From NCBI GenBank assembly GCA_003024785.1, contig PUQB01000183.1, positions 62,001-126,000 of the forward strand: 64,000 nucleotides of DNA. The letters run 5' to 3'. Shown here piece by piece: positions 31,381 through 41,139 of the stretch. Source of the DNA: Selaginella tamariscina (taxonomy: Eukaryota > Streptophyta > Lycopodiopsida > Selaginellales > Selaginellaceae). Positions within the stretch are counted from its first letter, which is position 1. The number at the start of each line of letters is the position of its first letter. The notes below the pieces were generated by a model. It saw only the letters and a program-made list of their open reading frames with translations. It made no database searches and had not been told where the DNA came from. The position numbers were made by a program, and so were the translations under genes.

Positions 31381-31880
31381 TCATTTGTTAACACTCTATC
31401 TCTTCTCTCATACATACACAGTGTCACCATGCATAATCCCTTCTCTCATACATACCACACCATGCATGTCATGATCCATAAATGTAGCCTGTCCTTCTCT
31501 CATACATACACACCATGCATGATCCATAATATGTACTGATGTTACAATTTATGTAATATGTATAATGTATATCTGTGTATAATACTCACTCTCATACATA
31601 ATAACACCATGCATGATCCTTCCTAACCCTAAACCTTAAATCCTACATTGAATTTACACATGTAATATGTATGTATGTCTGTGTGTATACACGTGTGTAC
31701 TAATATATCCAATGTGTATGATTTAACACTTTCACTCTTCTCCATACATACACACCATGCATGATCCATGTAAATATGTACTGTCTCTCCTCTCAAACAT
31801 ACACACCATGCATGATCCATAATATGTATTGTCACTTTTCTCTCATACATACACACCATACATGATCCTGTACTCTGTCT
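31381..31880. repeat. Tandem 'ctcatacatacacaccatgcatgatcc' satellite carrying RY motifs
   Basis: Units with 'ctcatacataca', 'caccatgcatg' and 'atccata' recur. CATGCA(TG), the RY element bound by plant ABI3/VAL-type B3 domains, occurs at 31428, 31461, 31514, 31608, 31756 and 31807; a decayed unit lies at 31853. Spacing ranges from 33 to 148 bp. Surrounded by (TG)n/(TA)n. No coding potential. Confidence 0.7.
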
Positions 31881-32059
31881 CTCTAATATTAATATGTACT
31901 AATATGTATGTATGTCTTTGTGTATATACTATGTGTGTATATATGTATCGCTGCACGTGAAACTTTAACACTCTCATGGACACACACGTGTTAAACCCTT
32001 GCATGATATTTATTCTTGGGGTGTATTTGATACACCCACGCACACACACACACGCTGAT

Positions 32060-33057
32060 AATATAATGAAAGAATATTCGTTTAGGGCGAACTATAGTTT
32101 TTCTTTTAGGGTTTAAGTATATTCTTAGAAGGAATATTCGATTAGGGTTAATTATTTCTATTCCTTTTAGGGTTTAAGTATATTCCTAGGGTTTGTAAGG
32201 CGGCGGCGGCATGGAAATTCTCCTTCTCTCTTCTCACACATGTGAGATCTCTCTCTCCACGCACACTCTGAGTTTATTTATTATTTTTATCCACATATAT
32301 ATTTATATGTGTGTATATCTTAATAATATAATTTAGATCTCTATCTCTCGCACACACACGCACACTCGTATACATATACACACACAGAATATATATATAT
32401 AATATATATATATTATTATATATTATATATATATATATATCCTTCTCTCTCTCTCTTCTCTATAGATCTCTATCTCTCGCACACACACGCACACTCGTAT
32501 ACATATACACACATAGAATATATATATATATATATATATATCTCCTTTTCTCTCTCTCTTCTCTATAGATCTCTATCTCTCGCACACATGCACACTCGTA
32601 TACATATACACACACAGATATATATATACATATACACACACACACAGATATATATATATATTCTATTTATTTATCTATTATATGTGTGTGTGTATCTGTA
32701 TAATTTTATTGATTTGTTAATTGTATCTCTCGCACACACACGCACACTCCTGTATATATATATGTGTGTGTGTGTTTGTTTATCTGTATGATTTTATTTG
32801 TTTCACACACGCATACACACGATATATACACATATATATATATATATACCTATGTATACATATATATTATGTGTACCAGTATCTGTATAATTTTATTTAT
32901 TTATCTATCTCTCGCACACACACGCGTATATACATATACATATACATATATGTGTGTGTGTGTGTATCTGTATAATTTTATCTGATTGACTATCTCTGGC
33001 ACACACACCACTCTCCTAGACACACATATACATATATATATGTGTGTGTGTGTGTGT
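32060..33057. repeat. Compound microsatellite with ~100-130-bp superunits
   Basis: 32075-32200 has two copies of 'gaatattcg-tttaggg' and 'ttttagggtttaagtatattc' (telo-box core). From 32330 units of 'gatctctatctctcgcacac', (CA)n, 'cgtatacatatacacacaca', (TA)n and 'cttctctctctcttctcta' recur near 32335, 32466 and 32568, then units of 'gtgtatctgtataattttat' with (CA)n/(TG)n to 33056. The last (TG)n abuts the first palindrome of array II. Confidence 0.85.
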
Positions 33058-34252
33058 AGCGGCGGGATTAATCCCGCCGCTCATTCGTTACCCTCATGAG
33101 CGGCGGGATTAATCCCGCCGACTAAGGCCCGAGTGAAGGGATTGGGCGCGGGATTAATCCCGCCGCGTACGCATGCCCTGCGCGGAATCGGGCAGGATTT
33201 ATCCCGCACCATTGGCCTGCCTGAAGGGCCTAGGTGGCGGGATTAATCCCGTCGGATTCCGCACATGGCATTGGCGTCCGGCGGGATTAATCCCGCCGAC
33301 TAAGGCCCGAGTGAAGGGCCTGAGCGGCGGGATTAATCCAGCCGCGTACGCATGCCCTGCGGGAATTGGGCGGATTATCCCGCCGCCATTGGCCTGCCTG
33401 AAGGGCCTAGGTGGCGGGATTAATCCCGCTGGATTCTGCACATGGCATTGGCGTCCGGCGGGATTAATCCCGCCGCCCTGTGCGGAATCCGACGGGATTA
33501 ATCCCGCTGCCCCGGCCCTTCACTCGGGCCCTAGCGGCGGGATTAATCCCGCCTGATTCGCACAGGGCATTGGCGTCCAGCAGGATTAATCCCGCCCGAT
33601 TCCGTGCAGGGCATTGGGTCCAACAGGATTAATCCGCCCGATTCCGCGCAGGGCATTGGCGTCCGGGATTAATCCCGCCGCCTAGGCCCGAGTGAAGGGC
33701 CGGGGCGGGATTAATCCCTCCCTGCGTGGAATCGGGCGGGATTAATCCCCGCCAAAGGCCTGCCTGAAGGCCTAGGCGGCGGGATTAATCCCGCCCGATT
33801 TCGAGCAGGGAATTGGCGTCCGGCGGGATTAATCCCGCCGCATAGGGACCGAGTGAAGGCCCTGGGCGGCGGGATTAATCCCGCCGAGCCTTCAATGCCT
33901 GTTGGAGGAATGAATCCCGCCACCCTTCCTTTTTTTCTCCATTGGTGAGTCGGACCAATCCCAAACGTTTCTGTCTGAGACGTAGAAGGTTTACAACATA
34001 CCAATGGAGAGAACTGGGAAGGGGGGAAATTCATTTAACCATCCCTTACATGGTGGGCGAGATTAATCCCGCCTCCTTTCTGGAGTCACTGAAGGGGTGT
34101 GAAATAAATCCTGCCCAGTTCTCTCTGAGACCGAGAAGGGTGGCAAGATTAATTCCGCACTCCCGTTCAAGGCCTCCAGAAAGGTGGCGAGATTAATCCC
34201 GCCCACTCTTTCAGGAGGCATTGAAGGGGTGGCGAGATTAATCCCGCCGCAC
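33058..34252. repeat. Palindrome array II, ~26 units with higher-order structure
   Basis: The same 18-bp palindrome recurs about 26 times to 34245, mostly 40-45 bp apart; later units are decayed (ggcgagattaatcccgcc). Four spacer types follow in fixed order: A 'aggcccgagtgaagggcc', B 'tacgcatgccctgcgcggaa', C 'ccattggcctgcctgaaggg', D 'ttccgcacatggcattggcg'. Units A-B-C-D make a 178-bp higher-order unit at 33121-33298 that repeats at 33299-33476. After that the order is scrambled and spacer A appears inverted ('ggcccttcactcgggcc', about 33517). Immediately 5' of X1. Confidence 0.95.
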
Positions 34253-34361
34253 CTTCCATGTGAATATATATGTGTATTAGTATATATAAGTTGCATATCT
34301 CATTTTATTTACTTTTATCATCTTATCATAATATTTCGAGTAAAAGCTAGGAACTATGTAA

Positions 34362-34448
34362 AACTGTCCAGAGCTCACATTTGTGGTGGTTCTAAAACGA
34401 AATGTTATCTTTCTTTTGCACTAGCACAAATGTGAGCTTTGGACAGTT
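34362..34448. repeat. 24-bp inverted repeat (stem-loop) upstream of X1
   Basis: Left arm 34362-34385 (aactgtccagagctcacatt...) and right arm 34425-34448 (...atgtgagctttggacagtt) are complementary with one mismatch, separated by 39 bp. Upstream of X copy 3 the right-arm sequence is kept ('gtgtccaaagctcattttta', about 41080), so it belongs to the X 5' region. Could be a terminal inverted repeat remnant, a small hairpin element or a transcribed stem-loop. Confidence 0.7.
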
Positions 34449-34589
34449 AATTCCGTCTACTTCTCTCTGTGTATTATTTTTGTATATTCGGGTTTATACA
34501 AGTGTGTGTGCGTTTTTATATGATTTGTATTCATAGTGTATTATTTTGCAGAAGGACGATTTAATAAACAAGGAGATCGAGTCATTAGT

Positions 34590-37500
34590 ATGGAGTCGTC
34601 GTCAAATTCTGGGTAAGAATTAAAATAAAATCTGTTATACTCGGATATGCTTGAACTAATCATTTTTGTATTCAGATGTGGAATTGAGGTGACATTAAAG
34701 ACGAGAGCAGGAGAAGAGATGGGCAGGGGGATTCTGGAATCAACTTGGCCATATTTCAAACTAAACGGGAAGCGCATTGGACAACCATGGTTGCTGTCAA
34801 ACTAACCTCTGTCACATCGCATGGACAAGCAAAACAATGGAAAGTGGGTGTGCTAGTCAAGCATCCGAAAGCATGCTGCGAACCCAGATTGAACGATGCT
34901 CGACACATATGCCTTGTTCCATCCAATGTCACGTTCTCGGATCCAGAGGTCGCCAGTTACAACATTAATTTCGGGTGGTTTTGTCGACTTGTGGATAATG
35001 ACGTTCACGTGTTCACTAATGATGTTGACCTTGGAGTTCTTCTTCAACTCAACGAAAGCCCATCTATGGAGGGGATCCATCTGGATGTCTACTTCGAAGA
35101 TCTTCAGACTCATCGAGTAGGTGTATTGTCAGGAGATATTGCTTCACAATACAGAAAATCAGCAAGTGGAGCAATCGTCCCTCTTCACATTGAAGAAGAA
35201 CACAGCGACATCATAAGGAGATTGAGGGTGGCTTGGTCTCAGGTTCTTTACAGATCACGTTCAATTTGCTTAGCAAATTTCGGGAGCTGGAAGAGTGTGC
35301 CGAGAACTAGAACAGCATCAATCGGGGATCACACATGTTGATTCGGATCGTAGAAGAAAATCATTAGTCGTTTTGTCAGCTGCACCTGTGGTCCATGCTG
35401 CAATAAGCCACAAGGAAATGATGTTGGATGATAGATTTACCGTGTAGGGTTAATATTGCAGCGTCAACCCAAACTTCAATTACAGGCCACTCAATCAGGA
35501 ACGTGTAGCTGAGCTCATGGAGAAGATGAAGGACGACAATTCTTACACCGTTCCACATAATGCTGTTTTGTGCGCATACTACGAGAGAACAAAGGCGCTG
35601 ACAAAGTGTGGATCACAACACCGGAACATGAGGAAGGTTCAGACGGAGAATAGAAAATCAGTTAAGTACTACATCATTAGTGGCCAGCACACAATAACGG
35701 CAGCCCAACGACTTCTCGACGAACACAACAAAGGAACGATGGCAACAAAACTTTCCGAGCATACCCGTGAGAAGCTGACGAAAAGATCGGCGTTTTTAGC
35801 GAAGCCGAATCTCACAATCGAGCAGTACCATAAGTTATCGGCGGAATGGGACGCTGCGACACCAACCACTACAACAGCAAAATATGGGAGAAGTTCAAAC
35901 ACACGCGAGCCGTGTGGGAATCTCTTCAGCGACCACAAAGAGCTACCGCAGGGAATACACAATCTGCGGACTACCGGGTAAGCAAATTGTTTGGGCGGGA
36001 TTTATCTCGCCGGTATATTAATCTGTTTTTCCTCAGAGAGTTGAAGAAATTGTAGCAGTTGATTTTGCCCAGGTGGGCGGGAAGGAAACATCCTTTTTGA
36101 TGATGTTGATTTCTTGTCCCGAGGATAGGATCTTTGCAAATGGTTGGGGATTATGGAATCCTTTGCAAAAGGAACACTGAAGAAGAAGCAGACAAGTGAA
36201 GTGGAGCCCTCAGAAAGTCTGCAAAGAAACCCAGTAAGACGCCGAAGGCTAAGTCTGTTCAAATCATAAGGATGTAGACAACGATTTCAAGCTCACATGG
36301 TTGAAGCCTTTAAATGGAACAACGATGGAGGAGATGGAAGTCTTGGCTGATTTGGTGATTGATGGCAAATTACAATTAACAACAGCAGCCCACCTCTCCT
36401 TTTCATCTCAAGGCAATGGAGTTGAAGACGGTCAGGCACTTCAAGGAGTGGTTGGGAATACACTGCCACAAACTGGGTTGGATTTCGGCTTCAACATACG
36501 AAGAGGTCAGCAAATATTTGCATGTGACAAACGATGATATGCTTGTCGAATGGGTGAATCAATCGGAAGATCTGGGCAAGAATCTATTGCACGCCAACGC
36601 CAAAAAGGAGAACATTGGATGACGCCTTCTCTTATGGCAGTCCTTCAGCAGCGGAGAACCGTTGAACCTTATAAAGGAGGATGCTACGAATCACGACAAG
36701 CCCTACAGATGTTTGTTGTTGGATTCGGAGACTTTATGGGGTACATCACTGCTTGTAGGAAACCGTTTCAATTGTTCGTGATGGATCGGCGGGTGTCAAA
36801 AAATCTTCGACAGACAGGACACTAGAGGATTTGGTGGAGAAACTTAGCCGTGCAAGCATGTACAAGAAGGTATTTATTATTGAATTCATACTTGCACTCT
36901 TGACTGATATCTACTTTTTCAGGTATTTATTTCTTGATTCTTGCTCATGTCACCGATACCTTTGCCTTCTTCCTTTGCCAAGAGGAATAAACATCGTTGG
37001 ACAGGATTTTATATGAATGATGCTGATCCAAGTGCATTGATTCGGTTGTTCACTTGGTTGTTAGGAATGCGCCAAACATTTCAAACTTCCAAATGACTGG
37101 CCAGGCATCTGTTTGCACTCCAACGGCCCTGAACCTCCATCCGATACACCGATAGGAGAGTGACGTATTCGGCAATGTACGTTATCCAAACATACAAGTC
37201 AAGCGGCACGGAGCATCGTCAACTTGATCAGGGGTCCTCACAGTGATGCGTGGGTTTTTGACTACTGCACTAGGGGGTCCGTCTTGAAGGAGTGTTACCT
37301 TCGGCATACATGTGTTTGCCGTTGAAAAGGATAAGACCATGGTTGAGGACCTGAACAAGTGGATAGATAGGTTCTCAACTGAGTACCCCAACGAATCCAT
37401 AAAGGAGTATTTGAGAAAGTTCCCTCCAGATAAGTGCGATAGCTCTGAAGACGAATCTGGTTCAATGTCGGAGTCTGAGGAACGAACTTCAATCAGATAT

Positions 37501-37680
37501 TAGACCGGAAGTTATCTCGAGGAGTACAGAACATTCGCACACTCCATTACCCATGGAAACATCAATAGAAGATAGAAGATCTTGAACCATCTCACAAGCG
37601 GCTTAGACCTTCTTCGCCTCACTCAGAAGGTAATAGCGAAGAAGAATTGTTAATGAATTTTAGAGTGACGAATAGTTGTA
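34590..37680 (+). pseudogene. Gene family X, copy X1: ParB-like plus methyltransferase-like protein
   Basis: The most complete of five copies. The start 'MESSSNSG' at 34590 runs into an intron 34613-34675 (gtaaga...ttcag), then 'CGIEVTLKTRAGEEMGRGIL', and after a shift the unrecognised N-terminal domain (34760-35270, 'HGQAKQWKVGVLVKHP'...). At about 35460-35740 'NPNFNYRPLNQERVAELMEK', 'DNSYTVPHNAVLCAYY' and 'VKYYIISGQHTITAAQRLL' resemble a ParB/Srx fold (N-P-x-x-x-R-P start, then the G-x-H/R-x-x-A-A box). Intron 35978-36036 contains a palindrome copy. The 3' half includes 'HFKEWLGIHCHKLGW' and 'NHDKPYRCLLLDSETLW', and near 37245-37365 'HSDAWVFDYCTRGS', then 'TCVFAVEKDKTMVEDLNKW', which resembles methyltransferase motif I at the end of beta-class DNA MTases. 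The frame is broken in several places. Domain calls are by eye. Confidence 0.55.
35978..36036 (+). other. 59-bp X intron containing a palindrome copy
   Basis: Donor gtaagc, acceptor tttttcctcag. Positions 35994-36011 read GGCGGGATTTATCTCGCC, the array palindrome with two changes. The same place in X2 (25432-25449, ggcaagataaatgccgcc), X4 (57806-57823, the same sequence as X2) and X5 (59806-59823, ggcgagataaaacccgtc) has decayed copies, so the motif was in this intron before the copies split. Confidence 0.75.
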
Positions 37681-37932
37681 AATGAGTGTAACATAAGGCA
37701 TTTTTGTATATTTCGTTTATATTTGTACAGAAAATAAATTCTCAAGGATTAATGAAGCTTTTAGTTCAAACATGGGTCACACATTAACAAGGTAAATAAT
37801 ATACCTTGATAATTTTAAGGTCAGCTAATTATCATTTTGCAGATGTAATGAAACAATTGAGAACATGGATTTTCAGCATTGGCATGAGGTAAGAGAGGGG
37901 TTTGGCGACAATTTCTTGTGCCACATGTCAGA

Positions 37933-38910
37933 ATGACAGAGTTCATGCAGGAAATGGATAATAATGCAGCTCAAAACATCGTTACCATGGGGGCCACTTC
38001 AGTTTTTTCATCATCATTTTTATTGGCTTCAGTTCCGAAATCAATTTCTTCAGCGCATGCAATATCTGAATCTTGTAAGGATGATGTACAATTAAATGAT
38101 GAAGGGATAGGCAACGAGATAGTGGCAACGGATAAATGTGAAAGGGAGCAAACAAGTGATTTGCAAAGTATTCAAGAGGCAACGCTATCTCATGTTACTC
38201 ATGGCCATATTGTGTTGTTGGATGTCAATGGTGTTCTGCTTCATCGACAAAGGCCCGAGGATAGGAAAAAAGAAATCAAACAAGGAGATTTCATTCCTTG
38301 TCATGGTAAATTTCGATATGATATTATTTTTCGTCCAGGGTTGGATCGTCTCTTTCAAAAGCTTAAGGAGATGGGTGCGCTTGTGGGGATTTGGTCATGC
38401 ATGCAGATTCATAACTTAACACCGCTGTTGAATTTGCTTAAGAAACATTGTAGTGTTGCAGAAGAGGTGATTCGTAAAGATTGGATTTTTGACCAGCGAA
38501 TGTGTTATAAACCTCTCGAATTTCACAATATAAGAAAGGAAAGCAAGCCATACTTCTTCAAGAATGAAAGAATAATTGGGACTCATGGGGAGATCAGTCG
38601 CTTAAGGATAATGAAGAATGCACATATCTTAGTAGTAGACGACTCTCCTCAGAAGGCTATGCTCAACCAAAACATTGCTTGTATTCATCCAATCACTTTC
38701 GATCCATATTCTGATACCGATATCATGGATGAGCTAGTGAACTACTTGGATACGTGCCTCAGAAAGAAGAATCTCGAAAATTTTTGTGAGCAGTATCCAC
38801 CGTATCATACATTTCCTGAAGCTTTTCTTTCTCGTGATTTTGAATTTTATAAAATGAAGGATAGCAACCGGGCGCTTTATAATATTATTCTTAAGGAACG
38901 TCATTTTTAG
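37933..38910 (+). CDS. FCP1/NIF-type HAD phosphatase-like protein
   Basis: An intact single-exon frame; the first ATG is at 37933 (about 325 codons). Residues 1-95 are low-complexity. 'HGHIVLLDVNGVLLHRQRP' is HAD motif I in the D-x-N form seen in the plant FCP1-homology group related to fungal C1271.03c (canonical D-x-D; the first Asp is the nucleophile). 'FRPGLDRLFQKLKEMGALVG' and 'IWSCMQIHNLTPLLNLL' match the R-P-x-L and W-T/S strands, and 'NAHILVVDDSPQKAMLNQN' is the DD motif that binds Mg. The C-terminus 'LENFCEQYPPYH' is typical. Likely acts on a phosphoprotein in nucleus or cytosol. It follows X1 by 250 bp, so it may be host DNA or element cargo. No frame damage. Confidence 0.8.
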   Translation: MTEFMQEMDNNAAQNIVTMGATSVFSSSFLLASVPKSISSAHAISESCKDDVQLNDEGIGNEIVATDKCEREQTSDLQSIQEATLSHVTHGHIVLLDVNGVLLHRQRPEDRKKEIKQGDFIPCHGKFRYDIIFRPGLDRLFQKLKEMGALVGIWSCMQIHNLTPLLNLLKKHCSVAEEVIRKDWIFDQRMCYKPLEFHNIRKESKPYFFKNERIIGTHGEISRLRIMKNAHILVVDDSPQKAMLNQNIACIHPITFDPYSDTDIMDELVNYLDTCLRKKNLENFCEQYPPYHTFPEAFLSRDFEFYKMKDSNRALYNIILKERHF

Positions 38911-39335
38911 ATGAGCCTTTATGCAGACCTCTCTTATTACATCTTATGTATTAACAAGGATGGCAACTCCCAATTGCATTCGTGAGAGTGTTAGTGGTGG
39001 CAACAACATCAAGATATTGACCAAAATGATTTGATTAATCCGGAGAGTGATGATTTAGACAAAATGAGGAGATTTCTTGTATGATAGGAAGAAAGTATTT
39101 ATAAAAATTAACATGTTGATAAGAAAATGATTTCATTTGTAATTATGTTTGATAGTATTTCTTCATTATTGTAAACTATTTTTAGAATAATATGAATATT
39201 CTAAGATATTTTAGGAATATTCCTTACTAAGTAAGGTTATTGAAATTAATTAATTAATTAATTAATATTTAAGGCTTAATTACATATTAATTAAATGATT
39301 AATTAATAATTAAAACTTAAGTATTAAATTAGTCT
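38911..39335. other. Short AT-rich spacer
   Basis: No gene. (ATTA)n run at about 39247-39275 and 'gaatattc' units at 39190-39225. It ends where X copy 3 begins. Confidence 0.5.
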
Positions 39336-39339
39336 TTGT

Positions 39340-40700
39340 AGCCACCCAAGAGTTATTCCACATGGATCGCTTATGTTTGAACTTCTCTCATATTTTTCTA
39401 TTGTAGTATTTGGTGTCTGCAGTGTCCCACTTTGCAGATAGCTTATGGTATTGCTCGGTTATGAGATTCAACTTAGCTAAAAAAGTCGACCTTTTGTCAG
39501 CTTCTCATAGTTATGCTTAAAAAGTTTCATTGCCATCATTCCCTTATTGTGTTCATTAAGGAGTCATTGGGCTGTCGTTATCATGTGTTGGTCGCTAATG
39601 ATGTAGTACTTTATTGGTTTACTTTGTCTGGATCTTTGCGATTTGTTATGATGTTGTCACCCACACTATCTCAGTTCCTTTCTTTTTTCATTAGTAAGGC
39701 ACAAAATGGCATTAATGTGGAATGGTGTACGAATTGTCATCCTTCATCTTTTCCATGAGCTAAACTACATGTTCATGGTTGAGTGGCCTATAGTTGAAGT
39801 TAGGGTTAATGCTGCAATACTTAATCTTACACTCATAAATCCTGTCATGCAACATCATTTACTTGTGGCTTATCACAGATTGGGATGTCATTGGTGCAGT
39901 TGACAAAATGACATAAGACTTTCTTTTATAGTCAGAATCAATATGTGTGAGCCCCGATTGCAGTTGTTCTAGTGTTCTTGACACATTCTTCCAGCCTCTG
40001 AAGATTCCAGGCAAATTGAACATGATCAATAAGGAATTTGAGACCGAGCTACCCTCTCAATCTCCTTAATAATGTCGTTGTGTTCTTCTTTCAATCAGTT
40101 AGGACAATTGCTTCGTTCATGAATCTTCTGTATTGTGAAGAAATATCTACTGTGAATACACTTATTGAATGGTATTCAGATCCTCAAAGAAGACAATCCG
40201 CTCCACAGATGGGCTTTCATTTAATTGAAGAAGAATTCCATGCTCAACATCATTAGTGAAAATGTGAACGTCGTAATAAACAAGCCAACGCAACCACCTA
40301 AGGTTCGAGTCGTACCTGGCCTCCTCCAGATCTGAATGTTACATTAGATGAAATGAGATATATATTTTGAGCATCGTTTAATTTCGGTTTGTAGCCTACC
40401 CTCGAGTGCTTAATTATTGAATCTACTTTTCATTGTTGTGTTTGTCCACGTGATGTGACAGAGATTAATTTGACAGCAACCATGGTTGATCCAATGCACT
40501 TGATGTTTATTTTAAAATATGGCCAAGTCGATTCCAGAATCCCCTTGCCCATCTCATCTCCTCCTTTTGTCTTTAATGTCACCTCAATACCACTTGTGAA
40601 TATAAAAATCATAAGTTCTCGATGTCCGAGTATATTAAATTTTATTTTAATTCTTATCTAGAATCTGAAAATGACTCCATACTAATGGCTGAATCATTGT
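39340..40700 (-). pseudogene. Gene family X, copy X3 (5' half)
   Basis: Minus-strand match to 34590-35990 of X1. Readable: 'GIEVTLKTKGGDEMGKGILE' and 'STWPYFKINIKCIGSTMVAV' at 40600-40440 in one frame, showing that X1 carries a shift here, and the ParB-like 'NPNFNYRPLNHEHVV' near 39800 ending 'LMEKMKDDNS'. The 3' half is missing; the break is close to the fixed intron position. The leader 40740-41130 also matches X1 upstream sequence, including the stem-loop arm and one palindrome (40853-40870, ggcgggattaatcttgcc). Confidence 0.65.
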
Positions 40701-40739
40701 GTTTGATCAAGCGCCTTTCTGTATAGTTTACAGTATGAA

Positions 40740-41130
40740 TACAATTTTATAAAAATGCACACACACTTATATAACCCGAATATACAAATACACTATTAAA
40801 ACTTTACAGGGTCTATAAATATTTTTCTTTAAAATGGTCAGACTAATTAGATGGCGGGATTAATCTTGCCAGGTCCGAAAAGAAGAGGAATTATAATATA
40901 CAAATAATCATGTACATATAAGTACAGGTGTGTGAGAGAGAGAAAAAACTTATTGTACTAATACACTAGTACATTCAGATACAGGTGTGTGAGAGAGAGA
41001 AAAAACTTATATGTACTAATACACTAGTACATTCAGATACACTCTTTGTCATCTCAGAGAAAAGTGGGGCAGGATTAAGTGTCCAAAGCTCATTTTTATA
41101 ATAGTGCAAAAAAACGCACATCATTCGGTT
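40740..41130 (-). promoter_or_regulatory. X3 upstream region with one palindrome and a 60-bp duplication
   Basis: Homologous to 34440-34540 ('cccgaatatacaaa' versus 'tttgtatattcggg'). Carries the palindrome variant at 40853-40870. A tandem duplication 'aggtgtgtgagagagagaaa' plus 'ttactaatacactagtacattcagataca' lies at about 40925-40980 and 40983-41041. No array here: a single palindrome where X1 has about 26. Confidence 0.55.
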
Positions 41131-41139
41131 CTACATTTA

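Noticed and set aside
32460-32985. Tyr/Ile-rich and Cys/Val-rich ORFs in the microsatellite block
   Set aside because: Direct translation of (TA)n and (CA)n/(TG)n runs.
29231-34252. CRISPR array, suggested by regular palindromic repeats with spacers
   Set aside because: The spacers belong to a few related types repeated in order, the DNA is plant nuclear with spliced genes, and no cas genes are present.
33058-34252. Centromeric satellite
   Set aside because: The arrays are short (about 1 kb) and flanked by genes and transposons; higher-order structure alone is not enough.
34590-37680. Bacterial contamination or recent transfer as the source of the ParB-like gene
   Set aside because: The gene has GT-AG introns, five diverged copies among plant repeats, and plant-like composition. 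An ancient transfer cannot be excluded.
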